A stretch of 64,000 nt of DNA from Argonema antarcticum A004/B2 (GTDB taxonomy: Bacteria; Cyanobacteriota; Cyanobacteriia; Cyanobacteriales; Aerosakkonemataceae), in assembly GCF_023333585.1 (NCBI RefSeq), contig NZ_JAIQZN010000015.1:1-64000 (forward strand), given 5' to 3'. Within the stretch, counting starts at the first letter, position 1. Every line of letters starts with the position of its first letter. The notes below the pieces were generated by a model. That model searched no databases and had not been told where the DNA came from. It saw nothing but the letters and a program-made list of their open reading frames with translations. Shown one piece after another: positions 45,062-54,064 of the stretch. A program made the position numbers and the translations under genes.

Positions 45062-46060
45062 TTACCGTCTGGCTGATTTGATATAAACACCCAGGCGAAT
45101 TAACACATTAGGCTCGCCGCCGTAGGCACCAAAAAAGCCTATTATTTCGTAACCTTGAGGTGCTTTAAATGTAAAAGATTCAACTTCTTTTTGGCTATGG
45201 CTTCCCCCAAATACCTCGGATTGAACCCCGTTCTGGGTTTTAAATTGTAAGGTTACAATATCCTGCTGCGGATACTCAGGCGCTCTTTTCCCCCACGTTC
45301 CTAAGATTTCTGTCAGATAATCTCCCGCTTCTACGCAGAATTCACCTACTTCGCCACCTGTTCCACCTGCTACTATTGACTCATATGTTTCAGGTGGGCT
45401 GGTTGCGAGATTTTCATACTGAACTTGAATGCTGTCTATCGCCCAATCAGAATGAACACGCACGGTTTTTATTTTCGATTGAGGCGTTTCGTTTTTTGGT
45501 TTGATCTCAAAATCTGCTGCCTTAATAAAGCTGCCTTGCGGCCCTTGTGTCAGAAAAGACACGGATGCTGCTGAACTTTTCTCTGGAACGGGGACAAGTT
45601 CCCATTGCTGATTAGGCGTACCGTAAGTACCGTTGACCGGGTGGGTAACAATGGGGGTCAAGGGTTCTATACCGCCCCCGAAAATATCCAGCACGAAGTC
45701 ATTGAGCTTACTTTTTATCAACCCTTCCTCAGTAATTGTCCATTGCTGATTAGGCGTACCATGAGTACCGTTTACTGGGTAAACAATTACTGCGGTAAAA
45801 GGGTCTCTTTTGCTTCCTGGAATATCTATTACGAAGCCATTAAGCCTACTTTTTATTAACCCTTCCTCAGTAATTGTCCATTGCTGATTAGGCTCTCCAT
45901 GAGTCTCCTTGATTGGGTAAACAACAAGGTGGGTCTTGGATTCCGGGTTGTTGCCAGCAACATCCAGCACAAGGCCATTGAGTTTGCTTTTTATCAGAAA
46001 GTAACCACTACTAGACTGCTCTGTAGCGGAACTAGGTGCAATCATTATTTGCTCCTTCAT
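45062..46060 (-). CDS. Lectin: ricin-type beta-trefoil plus jacalin-like domain
   Basis: The 332-residue protein has an N-terminal beta-trefoil (about residues 15-165) built from three repeats, each with LIKSKLNG-type strand starts and ending NQQWTI/NQQWEL (the QxW motif). A second domain follows (about 170-330): QGPQGSFIKAADFEIKPKNE, then GGTGGEVGEFCVEAGDYLTE and GFFGAYGGEP, a jacalin-like mannose-binding fold. No signal peptide is evident. It is a paralogue of the next gene upstream, which has the trefoil alone. A sugar-binding role in recognition or defence is inference. Confidence 0.8.
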   Translation of the reverse strand: MKEQIMIAPSSATEQSSSGYFLIKSKLNGLVLDVAGNNPESKTHLVVYPIKETHGEPNQQWTITEEGLIKSRLNGFVIDIPGSKRDPFTAVIVYPVNGTHGTPNQQWTITEEGLIKSKLNDFVLDIFGGGIEPLTPIVTHPVNGTYGTPNQQWELVPVPEKSSAASVSFLTQGPQGSFIKAADFEIKPKNETPQSKIKTVRVHSDWAIDSIQVQYENLATSPPETYESIVAGGTGGEVGEFCVEAGDYLTEILGTWGKRAPEYPQQDIVTLQFKTQNGVQSEVFGGSHSQKEVESFTFKAPQGYEIIGFFGAYGGEPNVLIRLGVYIKSARR

Positions 46061-46296
46061 TAATAAGTTTTATATTTTAATATATTACCATATTTATTCA
46101 TGAATATTTTTACTTTTTTTTCTTTTCCCTGCTCCCCCTGCTCCCGAAACCATAGTAAAAACGGAACAGCCGTAATTATAGGGTAGATATGGCTCACCAA
46201 TTGCCACATTAAGATGGGCGGTCTCTACCCTACATTGGATTTGCCAACAGTATATTTAGTTACCGCATTCCTCCAATATCACTTCACCTGCTGAAC

Positions 46297-46821
46297 TTAC
46301 TGAGGAACGGGGACAAGTTCCCATTGCTGATTAGGGGTACCGTGAGTACCGTTGACCGGGTGGGTAACAATGGGGGTTAAGGGTTCTATACCGCCCCCGA
46401 AAATATCCAGGACTAAGCCATTGAGCTTACTTTTTATTAACCCTTCCTCAGTAATTGTCCATTGCTGATTGGGCGTACCGTGAGTACCGTTTACCGGGTA
46501 AAGAACCACCGCTGTAAAAGGGTCTGCACTGCTTTCTGGAATATCTATTACTAAGCCATTGAGCCTACTTTTTATCAATCCATTTTCAGTAATTGTCCAT
46601 TGCTGATTAGGCTCTCCATGAGTCCCCTTAATTGGGTAAACAACAAGGTGGGTATGGGACTCCGCGATGTTGCCAGCAACATCCAGCACCAAGCCATTAA
46701 GTTTGCTTTTGATCAGGAAGTAGCGACTGCTAGACTGCTTTTCTGTGGTGCTGGGTGGGCTAATCTTTTCTTCTTTTTTAAGAAGCTTGTCTATGTTTTT
46801 TTTAAAGAATCCTTTGGCCAT
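46297..46821 (-). CDS. Ricin-type beta-trefoil lectin
   Basis: The 174-residue protein consists of a short basic N-terminus (MAKGFFKKNIDKLLKKEEK) and one beta-trefoil with three repeats (SRYFLIKSKLNGLVLDVAGN, then two LIKSRLNG/LIKSKLNG units), each ending in the QQW motif. The DNA matches the trefoil part of the neighbouring lectin almost base for base over long stretches, so the pair arose by tandem duplication, with gain or loss of the jacalin-like domain. The intergenic regions show only short C-rich repeats (CCCTGCTCCCCCTGCTCCC). Confidence 0.8.
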   Translation of the reverse strand: MAKGFFKKNIDKLLKKEEKISPPSTTEKQSSSRYFLIKSKLNGLVLDVAGNIAESHTHLVVYPIKGTHGEPNQQWTITENGLIKSRLNGLVIDIPESSADPFTAVVLYPVNGTHGTPNQQWTITEEGLIKSKLNGLVLDIFGGGIEPLTPIVTHPVNGTHGTPNQQWELVPVPQ

Positions 46822-47031
46822 AGTACTCTTTTGAAGTAAAGGTTGTTTTGGTTTAATAAAACTACTACTTTTCGATCTAAAATTACTTCATCAATGGAGT
46901 AAGGTGGCTTGAAAAGTAATAGATACAAAAACTAGGAAAGCTAAGGGAAAAAGAGTGAAGGCAAAGACACTACCTCACTTAATCTAATGAACAGTTGTTA
47001 ATTAATTTAGCCAAAATAGCGGCATCAAACC

Positions 47032-48384
47032 ATGATACATCAGCAAGGCAGCGTTTCATCTAGTTTACAGAAAGGAAAAAAAATAAGCAAGCATATTCTG
47101 ATCGCTACTTTTGGTTCGCTTGGGGATTTATATCCTTACATGGCGATCGCAAAGGAGATGCGGACAAGGGGCCATCGGGCTGTCATAGCTACCAACGAGA
47201 TATACCGCCAGATGATCGAATCGGAAGGAATTGAGTTTCGGGCTATCAGACCTAACGGGTTAATCAACGTGGAAGAAGAAGGGGAGTTTATCGAGTTGCT
47301 CAGAGATTCCCAACAAGCGCTTGACTATGGTGTCAGCTATCTGATCGGGCCTCATTTGCGGGCAACTTACAGCGACTTGCTGGAACCAGTACAAGAAGCG
47401 GACTTGCTGCTAACGCACCACCTTGCTTTTGCAGGAACTCTGGCGGCTGAAAAAACTGGGACTCCCAGGGTATCCACCGCCCTGGCACCGATCTCGTTCA
47501 TGTCTGTCTACGATTTGCCGACGCTTTCACCGCTGCCGACATCTGCTTACGAAGCTGCCTTGACGCTGGTGGCTAACGACGCTAAGCATCGTTTTTTTCG
47601 GTGGAAAGCACGCTTTTGGAGTGCGCCAGTGCGGCAACTGCGGGCTGAACTGGGTTTAACGCCTTCATGCGATCCCGTATTTGAAGGTCAGCATTCACCT
47701 GAATTGGTGCTGGCTTTATTCTCCCAGATTCTGGCTGCTCCTCAACCCGACTGGCCGCCCCAAACTCGCGTGACTGGGTTTCCTTTTTACGATCGCCAAG
47801 AACATCAAGCTTTGTCTCCCGATCTGGTGAAGTTTCTGTCAGCGGGGCCCCCTCCTATTGTGTTCACTTTAGGCTCGTTAATGGTGTGGACGCCAGGGAA
47901 CTTTTACTTAGAGGGTGCCATTGCCGCCCAAAAGTTAGGCTACCGCTCGATCTTGCTGATGGGACAAGCAGCGCATAGCATTCCCGCGCACCAGCTACCA
48001 GAAGGTGCGATCGCGGTTGACTACGCCTCCCACTCGGCTCTTTTTCCTCATGTAGCTGCGATCGCCCATCACGGTGGTGTGGGAACAACAGCCCAGGCGC
48101 TGCGTGCGGGTCGTCCCATGCTGGTGGTTCCCTACGCCTACGATCAGCCGGATAACGCCGCCCGTTTGGTGAGGTTGGGAGTAGCCAGGACGATCGAACG
48201 TCAGCATTGTACAGCCGATCGTATTGCTGCCGAACTCAAACTGCTGCTGTTTGACCCCAATTATGCTGCCAAAGCTACAGAAGTCGGACATTTGCTACAG
48301 GCGGAAGATGGTGTTGGGGCGGCTTGCGATGCGATCGAAGCTTTTTTAAACGACGAGATGGGAAGGCGATCGGATAAGTCCTGA
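47032..48384 (+). CDS. UDP-sugar-dependent GT1-family glycosyltransferase
   Basis: A 450-residue GT-B-fold enzyme similar to sterol/flavonoid glucosyltransferases and to rhamnosyl/macrolide glycosyltransferases. N-terminal HILIATFGSLGDLYPYMAIA and C-terminal donor-binding HHGGVGTTAQALRAGRPMLV followed by PYAYDQPDNAARL are clear. It should attach a sugar to a small lipophilic acceptor such as a terpenoid, carotenoid or lipid at the membrane. It is divergent from the lectin genes and lies 2.1 kb from the prenyl-synthetase operon, so a link to that pathway is possible but unproven. Confidence 0.85.
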   Translation: MIHQQGSVSSSLQKGKKISKHILIATFGSLGDLYPYMAIAKEMRTRGHRAVIATNEIYRQMIESEGIEFRAIRPNGLINVEEEGEFIELLRDSQQALDYGVSYLIGPHLRATYSDLLEPVQEADLLLTHHLAFAGTLAAEKTGTPRVSTALAPISFMSVYDLPTLSPLPTSAYEAALTLVANDAKHRFFRWKARFWSAPVRQLRAELGLTPSCDPVFEGQHSPELVLALFSQILAAPQPDWPPQTRVTGFPFYDRQEHQALSPDLVKFLSAGPPPIVFTLGSLMVWTPGNFYLEGAIAAQKLGYRSILLMGQAAHSIPAHQLPEGAIAVDYASHSALFPHVAAIAHHGGVGTTAQALRAGRPMLVVPYAYDQPDNAARLVRLGVARTIERQHCTADRIAAELKLLLFDPNYAAKATEVGHLLQAEDGVGAACDAIEAFLNDEMGRRSDKS

Positions 48385-48407
48385 CTCTTTGTGGCCCAGG
48401 ATGGTTT

Positions 48408-48490
48408 TACAGCGGCTTGCAGTCGAATGAAGTACACAAGAGAAACCCGGTGAGAGCAGAAGTTACCGGCTTTCTCTGTACCTCACGGGC
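48408..48490. mobile_element. Miniature element copy B (family of 39719-39814)
   Basis: TACAGCGGCTTGCAGTCGAA followed by TGAAGTACAC, then AGAAACCCGG, a diverged CCGGCTTTCT arm and GTACCTCAC. Compared with the 39.7-kb copy, the right end is decayed. It lies 24 bp after the GT1 gene and may now act as its terminator hairpin. Confidence 0.65.
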
Positions 48491-48603
48491 ATTCTGAATT
48501 CCTGAAACATTGGCGGATTCTAAACCCTTCTGACCCTAGTCCCTAGCTATAACTTTGGTTGGAAACTGCCAATAAAAATCTCTCCCCACTTTCCCCATTA
48601 CTC

Positions 48604-49170
48604 CTAATTGGATATCGGAGGGTTGGGAGTAATCAAGCTAATCAGCAGCCAAAGTACCATTACCGAAACTAAAACTAGCACTATAAGAATAAACGACCCT
48701 GCTCCCAATTGTGGGTAAGCTGAAGCTGGGCGAACTTTTTTTACCGCTAGCGATACTCCGCCACGGTTATCTGGGAGAAGATCGTCGCCAATGAAAAAGC
48801 TAACTTGGCGATCTGATGTTAGGGTAAATGATGTATTTTGAGCCTTAGCCAACGCCTGTTCGGGCGTTGAATATTTGCTAGTAGCAGGAATAGCGATCGT
48901 AAATTCACTTGAGGTTATGTTATATTCATTCACCCACCCCGTGATGCAGTTTTCTCCTTTTTCATCACATCCGGTCGTAAAATCCCAAAGACTCCACGCA
49001 TCATACTGTCCCCCTTCTGATGTGCCGACAAATCTGACTTCATAGGTTCCGGCTTTTAAGAACTGGACGACTGGATTTGCTTTATTGTTGGTCGTTGCAT
49101 CTACGTTAATAATAGTTGCGGCATCCGCCCCTGTTGATGACGTTTGAGAGGATTTAACTTGCTTTGCCAT
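48604..49170 (-). CDS. Hypothetical protein with C-terminal membrane helix
   Basis: The ATG at 49170 (MAKQVKSSQTSSTGAD) is preferred because AGGAG lies ten bases upstream; a longer frame exists. The 188-residue protein has a beta-rich body (VQFLKAGTYEVRFVGTSEGG, QYDAWSLWDF, SSEFTIAIPATSKY) and a strong C-terminal helix (FILIVLVLVSVMVLWLLISL) with a short tail, so it is tail-anchored. A Cys pair (TGCDEKGENC) may form a disulfide. I do not recognise the family. No partner is evident. Confidence 0.6.
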   Translation of the reverse strand: MAKQVKSSQTSSTGADAATIINVDATTNNKANPVVQFLKAGTYEVRFVGTSEGGQYDAWSLWDFTTGCDEKGENCITGWVNEYNITSSEFTIAIPATSKYSTPEQALAKAQNTSFTLTSDRQVSFFIGDDLLPDNRGGVSLAVKKVRPASAYPQLGAGSFILIVLVLVSVMVLWLLISLITPNPPISN

Positions 49171-49205
49171 AAGGGTTTCTCCTGTCTTCTTTCTCTTCCT
49201 TAAGA

Positions 49206-49240
49206 CCAACAACCAAATTTAAGATAAATTTGGTTGTTGG
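49206..49240. repeat. Perfect 16-bp inverted repeat in the 49171-49551 gap
   Basis: CCAACAACCAAATTTA (49206-49221) and its exact complement (49225-49240) enclose AGA. It lies 36 bp upstream of the tail-anchored protein start. It could be a regulatory hairpin or operator. The rest of the gap also holds a 9-bp GCCTCGGTA/TACCGAGGC hairpin (49471-49519) and a short repeat (49404-49435) that recurs at 40037. Confidence 0.65.
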
Positions 49241-49551
49241 CGATCGCTATTAATTCAATGAGTAAATATTGCTATTTTAGAATAAAATTGTCAATAGGTA
49301 GCTTGACCCCCTGAAGTTTGATTCTCATTCTCCGATTCTCTATCTAAGTATTTATACTCAAGACTTTGCTCAATCATTTACTTTTACGCTTCTGTGAATG
49401 TCTATGTGACAGTTAAGGGTGCGGAATGTGGGTTAAAAAGGCAGCAACACTAACCAGTTCATTAAATAAGCCTCGGTAATTGCAAAGGCTAACACTCGCA
49501 CTTGCATAACTACCGAGGCTGTAATTTTCCTAATACCTAGTTGTGGTTCTA

Positions 49552-51300
49552 CTAGAAATGAGGCGGTTTATCCTTTTGATTTCTGAAAGATCCCAACCAT
49601 TCGCGGACTTGATCGGCGGCGATGTCGCGACTGCCCAAACCAAAGGCTAAAGCAATAGCAACTGCGATCGCACCCAGCAGCAATCCAAAGGCCAAATTGA
49701 CGATATCGCTGGCGATACCCATCTGTTGCAGCGCCATTGCAGAGACTAAAGCAATAATCGCAATTCGCGCTGTATGACCGAGTATCCGGGCTTGCTGACC
49801 CCCAGAACTGGTAATCAAATTGAAGGCGAGGTTAGCCAGATACAAACCGATCGCAAACACCACCAACCCAGCCAGAATGCGGCCAGATACGGCAATAATG
49901 CTGGTAACAATTGTCGTCAGCGCCGCAAATTCCAGCACCTCGGTTGCTGGCACGATCGCTAAGAGCATAATGCCGACAAGCGCCACAATACCCACAACCT
50001 CCGATGGAGTTCGGGTAGTAACAGGTGATGGCTGAAGAACAGTACCTGGTTCCTCTGGTGAGTAAGGAGCTTCATCTGGTACTGGTGCCCCAGATGGAGG
50101 GATAATAATCCGACGACGATCTCCTACAGTTACTCCCAGTCCCAACCAGTTGAAAATATTGTTAAAGCCAATGCTAGTCAGGATATTGGTGAGCAAATCT
50201 GCCACAAATTTCCCGATGACGTAGGCGACTATCAGAATTAACGCAGCCGTGAAAATTTTGGGAATAGCGCTGAGAATCTGGTTGAGCATTTCGATCGCCG
50301 GAGCCGAAATCGCCTCAATTTTCAGGGCGTTAAGGGCTGCGATCGCAGTCGGAATTAAAATTAATACGTAGACAACCGTACCAATTATCCCCGATAGCGA
50401 TTGTCCCGTTGTCGCTCGATTCACGCCAAACTGGGCCCCCAAGCGATCGGCCCCACTAGCGGTCAACAGATTGGTGACAATGCGGCGTACCACTTGGGCA
50501 ACTAGCCAGCCTGTTGCGGCAATTACAATTGCCGCAAAGATATTCGGCAGAATGGAAAGAATGTTATTGAGTAGCTGCTGCACGGGTTGTAGTGTCCCCT
50601 GCAACTCTAGAGTACTCAATATAGATGGCAAAAACAGCAAAAAGATAAACCAGTAGAGCGTATTGCCTATGGTTTCGCTTAAAGAAAATTGGCTTTGCGC
50701 TTCCCCCTCAACTTGCTGATTGAGACGTTCATCCAAACGAAGGACGCGCAGTCCTCTCGTCACCACCAGCTTGATCAGGGTGGCTAGTAACCACGCCACA
50801 CCCAACAGAATCCCAGCCGCCGCTAACTTCGGCAGGAATATAAAGACCTGATTGAGTAGATTGTTCAGCGGTTCGGAAACTGCGGTCAGCTGGAGTGCCT
50901 GTAAAAAGGCCACCAGCGTAAAAATGAAGATCAGCCAAAAAACGGCGTCGGATATCCATTTTTCGATCGGCGGCCCTTCTGTTTCACTCTGACGCCCTGT
51001 AATCCAGGCCGCCAGTTTGTTATCGATATTAGTACGATTCAGTAACCCCCGCGTTAGGGCGGCTCCAATGAAGGCGATCAAAACGCCAACTACCAAAATT
51101 GCGATCGCGCCCAGCAAATTCGGCACAAACTCGCCAAAATTCCCGGCCATTTGCTGGGAAAATCCATTCCAACTATTTTCCGCTACCCTTCCCGGTGGCG
51201 GTGCGGGTGCTGGTCGTCGTTGAACTTGTGCCAAAATCCCATGAGAGAGCATCGGTACGCTCACACCCAAATCTCCTATCCCTTGCCAAATACCATTCAT
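49552..51300 (-). CDS. Mechanosensitive-channel-related protein with repeated conserved TM helices
   Basis: The 582-residue membrane protein contains at least four homologous units in which a short amphipathic run (LNQVFIFLPKLAAAGILLGV, LNNILSILPNIFAAIVIAAT, LNQILSAIPKIFTAALILIV) leads into a long helix and a basic loop. This is the conserved TM-helix repeat (PF05552) of small-conductance mechanosensitive channel relatives. The N-terminus has a possible signal/anchor and Pro-rich stretch. An MscS beta-domain is not evident. It probably contributes to osmotic release or membrane tension sensing at the inner membrane. Confidence 0.82.
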   Translation of the reverse strand: MNGIWQGIGDLGVSVPMLSHGILAQVQRRPAPAPPPGRVAENSWNGFSQQMAGNFGEFVPNLLGAIAILVVGVLIAFIGAALTRGLLNRTNIDNKLAAWITGRQSETEGPPIEKWISDAVFWLIFIFTLVAFLQALQLTAVSEPLNNLLNQVFIFLPKLAAAGILLGVAWLLATLIKLVVTRGLRVLRLDERLNQQVEGEAQSQFSLSETIGNTLYWFIFLLFLPSILSTLELQGTLQPVQQLLNNILSILPNIFAAIVIAATGWLVAQVVRRIVTNLLTASGADRLGAQFGVNRATTGQSLSGIIGTVVYVLILIPTAIAALNALKIEAISAPAIEMLNQILSAIPKIFTAALILIVAYVIGKFVADLLTNILTSIGFNNIFNWLGLGVTVGDRRRIIIPPSGAPVPDEAPYSPEEPGTVLQPSPVTTRTPSEVVGIVALVGIMLLAIVPATEVLEFAALTTIVTSIIAVSGRILAGLVVFAIGLYLANLAFNLITSSGGQQARILGHTARIAIIALVSAMALQQMGIASDIVNLAFGLLLGAIAVAIALAFGLGSRDIAADQVREWLGSFRNQKDKPPHF

Positions 51301-51536
51301 GGTTTTTAGTTCCCTCAGAGTTTACCGACAAAACTATGAAACCTTGTCAGTGAATTTTTGTCTGTAGCTTCTCTGGCAAATTATCACCTAAGACAGCGTG
51401 AGATGAATATGGAAAACAATATACCTCGAAAGAGTATTTTTTATCTATCTTTATAGATAATTAAGGCTTAAAAGTCAGCGATTCGGTGATTTTTAATTCC
51501 CCAAACCGACCTACTCACCCTTATACCCTTGTTAGG

Positions 51537-51983
51537 ATGTCAGAACATCAAGTTTTTGAACAATCGATTCAAATCAATGCTCCCGCAACCGTGGTTGACA
51601 ATTGTATCGCAGATCGGGACTTAATGCACCGATGGCTCAATCCAGTCCTGCGTTGCGAACCCGTGGGCGAGTGGAGTACGGATATTGGCAGTCGCAGCCG
51701 CTTTGTGATTCAGATTCCCCTGTTACAGCCTACCCTAGAAAGCATTGTGGTGGAGCGGAAACCCGGTCTGATAGTCTGGGGCTTTGAGGGCTTTTTCACA
51801 GGACGCGATCGCTGGGAATGCCTACCTGTGGCACAAGGTACTCGCCTGCTGAACCGTTTTGAGTTCGAGATTCCCAACCCCTTGATTCGCTGGGGCTTCA
51901 ATACCTTTGCCGCCGCTTGGACTCAAGAGGATATGAAAGCGCAACTCCAACGCCTCAAACTGGTGGCTCAAGAGCAATTTTAG
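51537..51983 (+). CDS. SRPBCC (START-like) superfamily protein
   Basis: The ATG at 51537 (MSEHQVFEQSIQINAPATVV) follows TTAGG; a GTG 51 bp upstream is unlikely. The 148-residue protein begins with the beta-strand and INAPATVV turn typical of polyketide-cyclase/START-like small-molecule-binding folds, and ends in a long amphipathic helix (AAWTQEDMKAQLQRLKLVAQ). Ligand and role are unknown. Its 3' end runs straight into the long heptamer repeat at 51.98 kb. Confidence 0.75.
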   Translation: MSEHQVFEQSIQINAPATVVDNCIADRDLMHRWLNPVLRCEPVGEWSTDIGSRSRFVIQIPLLQPTLESIVVERKPGLIVWGFEGFFTGRDRWECLPVAQGTRLLNRFEFEIPNPLIRWGFNTFAAAWTQEDMKAQLQRLKLVAQEQF

Positions 51984-52143
51984 ATTTTAGATTTTGGATT
52001 TTGGATTTTGGATTTTGGATTTTGGATTTTGGATTTTGGATTTTGGATTTTGGATTTTGGATTTTGACTTTTGACTTTTGACTTTTGACTTTTGACTTTT
52101 GACTTTTGACTTTTGACTTTTGACTTTTGACTTTTGACTTTTC
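51980..52143. repeat. Long STRR array: (ATTTTGG)n then (TTTTGAC)n
   Basis: About 160 bp of heptamers: two ATTTTAG units, about eight ATTTTGG, then about twelve TTTTGAC, between the convergent SRPBCC and SirB1 genes. It is the longest array in the window. Unit switching inside one array shows expansion from different founder heptamers. Confidence 0.9.
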
Positions 52144-52149
52144 TAGCCC

Positions 52150-52974
52150 CTAAAGATCTTGACGCATTCGTGCCACTAACTGGCGTATGGCATCAGCATC
52201 TTCAGCGCTGGGAACTTGGACTAGATAAGTCGTAAGGTCTTCACAAGCTGACACCCATTCTCCTAGTTGGTAGTATAGAAGACCGCGATCGCGCAATTCC
52301 GCCGATACACCTGGAAACAACAGCAAAAGGCGCTCAATTACCGCCAGCGCTTTGGGTAAATCATTCCGGTTTAAATAAATTAATTTCAGATTCATCAGCA
52401 TCCGCGCTAAAAAGCGTCGGTTACTCACCGGCTCTATCAGCGATGGTTTCAACTCTACCCGCTGCTGATAAATTTGAGATAGTCGTTCCTGGCAATCTTG
52501 CTCAAACAAAATCTCGCCGCGATTGAAGGCATCCACATAAATACCCACATCTTCAAAGTCTGGGCGAATCAGGAAATGCCCCGGCATTCCAATGCCAACC
52601 ATCGGGAAATCAAGTCGCTGGGCAACCTCCAAGTATACCAGCGAAAGCGAGATCGGAATGCCGGTTCGCCGCTCAATTACTTCATTCAAAAAGCTATTGC
52701 GCGAATCGTAATAGTCAACTGTATTACCAGTAAAACCCAAATCCTCGTAAAGGTACTGGTTAATAGTCTGAACAATCCGCAGCGGATACCGTTGGGGTGG
52801 GAGACGTTCTTGTATCTCAGATGCCATTGTATCAAGGGCGTTTAAGTATTCATTTGGATCTAATTCTGGATATTCTTCCTGTGCAATATGTAGAGCCGCC
52901 TTTGCCAGATTGATTTGTTTATCTGGCTGATGAATTTCCTGGTAAAAATATTGCCGTGCCAGGGGAAAGTCCAT
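52150..52974 (-). CDS. SirB1 family protein (transglutaminase-like plus TPR)
   Basis: The ATG at 52974 (MDFPLARQYFYQEI) is chosen. The frame stays open for 38 more codons upstream, but those come from a dispersed repeat. The 274-residue protein has the transglutaminase-like SirB1 core (YDSRNSFLNEVIERRTGIPI, SLSLVYLEVAQRLDFPMVGI and GMPGHFLIRPDFEDVGIYVD) and a C-terminal TPR pair (LPKALAVIERLLLLFPG, LYYQLGEWVSACEDLTTYL). The thiol nucleophile is not obvious, so it is probably non-enzymatic. The biological role is unknown. Confidence 0.85.
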   Translation of the reverse strand: MDFPLARQYFYQEIHQPDKQINLAKAALHIAQEEYPELDPNEYLNALDTMASEIQERLPPQRYPLRIVQTINQYLYEDLGFTGNTVDYYDSRNSFLNEVIERRTGIPISLSLVYLEVAQRLDFPMVGIGMPGHFLIRPDFEDVGIYVDAFNRGEILFEQDCQERLSQIYQQRVELKPSLIEPVSNRRFLARMLMNLKLIYLNRNDLPKALAVIERLLLLFPGVSAELRDRGLLYYQLGEWVSACEDLTTYLVQVPSAEDADAIRQLVARMRQDL

Positions 52975-53043
52975 AATTGGTTGTTGGTGATTGCGAATTG
53001 GGCTTACAGCACTTTTCAGTTGCATAAAGTGTAGCAACAGTAC

Positions 53044-53190
53044 AGCCAAGAAACCCGGTTTCTGGATGTTCAGTTTATTTACGCCCACCTAACTTACAGC
53101 GCTTTTTTAGGTGAGTGAGGTACATAGAAACCCGGTAACTCCTGCGAAACCGGGTTTCTGGGTGTTCAGTTTATTTACGCCCACCTATTT
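53044..53190. repeat. Compound repeat: 45-bp direct repeats flanking a MITE-like copy
   Basis: AGAAACCCGGTTTCTGGATG then TTCAGTTTATTTACGCCCAC occurs at about 53048-53090 and again, slightly altered, at 53145-53187. Between them is a MITE-family copy: TACAGCGC (53095), GTGAGTGAGGTACAT, and a GAAACCCGG...CCGGGTTTC stem. The left repeat supplies the extra N-terminal frame of the SirB1 gene. The remainder up to 53330 shows nothing. Confidence 0.75.
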
Positions 53191-53330
53191 ATTAACGCAA
53201 GTTGCTCGTTATTTGCATAAAGGTATGTTGTTGCGCCTTCTAGCTCTGATTACAACTGGGATAAAAGCGCTAAAGCGTAACTACGTACCTGCATAGCAGC
53301 CCTAATCTTAATAACTAGCAACTTACGTTA

Positions 53331-54032
53331 TTACCGAAACCCAAGCACTTCAGAAATTGCCTTCGTAATGTCAAGATAAATGTTGCCTTGCATCTCGCGA
53401 AACAATACAAATTGCTGCTGGGGATTGCCGAAAATCGGTCTGATTACCCATCCCAGTTGACTGCCGACAAAGCCGTACAACACTAACCAAAATTGCAATA
53501 TCTTCGTGCGAGTTCCTTGTCCTTCGGTATCTTCTTCGGAAATTAACTGCATTCCTTTATAAAGGAAGTTAACACCAATCACTCCTGTGAGAATAAAAAT
53601 CGCCACATTTAACAATTTAAAAAATTGGTAATTGTCGGTGGTGATCAGAAAAAACAGGGTGACTGGTGCAAATCCCAATAGGAGGGCGCTAATTACAGAG
53701 GCAGCGGTAAGAACGATGATAAAATGTTGTGTGAGGCTGCGACGGGAACCAAAGAAAATGTTAAAAATGTATAAGGTTGGCAAACAAATCAAAAGGGTGA
53801 GTAAGTAGAGGCACGGGAGTTTAACTGCTGCCGACAATGACTGAGGTACGCTATGGTATAAACCGATAATTGCGCCATAGATAGCGAAAAATAGAGAACT
53901 GCAAACGAGTAGGGCGATTATTTTACTTTGCAGTCTGACTCCTTGACGAATTTCTTCTAGAAAAGTCTGGCGATCGCGCAGTAAATTAATTAGTACACTA
54001 AAGTGGTTTTTCCCCTGAAATTTCTTTTCCAT
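53331..54032 (-). CDS. Multi-helix membrane protein (YIP1-like / 'WH2' annotated family), paralogue 2
   Basis: The 233-residue protein has an N-terminal cytoplasmic part with NLLRDRQTFLEEIRQGVRLQ, five or six hydrophobic helices (e.g. IIALLVCSSLFFAIYGAIIG, LLTLLICLPTLYIFNIFFG) and a C-terminal QLGWVIRPIFGNP motif near residue 190. I recall databases annotating relatives as actin-binding WH2 proteins, but the sequence looks like a YIP1-type integral membrane protein. It is a tandem paralogue of the gene 33 bp upstream. The function is unknown. Confidence 0.7.
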   Translation of the reverse strand: MEKKFQGKNHFSVLINLLRDRQTFLEEIRQGVRLQSKIIALLVCSSLFFAIYGAIIGLYHSVPQSLSAAVKLPCLYLLTLLICLPTLYIFNIFFGSRRSLTQHFIIVLTAASVISALLLGFAPVTLFFLITTDNYQFFKLLNVAIFILTGVIGVNFLYKGMQLISEEDTEGQGTRTKILQFWLVLYGFVGSQLGWVIRPIFGNPQQQFVLFREMQGNIYLDITKAISEVLGFR

Positions 54033-54064
54033 GATTTTCCTTTCCGTTATAGTCGATGATTAGA

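Noticed and set aside
51980-52143. Possible CRISPR-like array
   Set aside because: Repeats are contiguous heptamers with no spacers; this is an STRR array.
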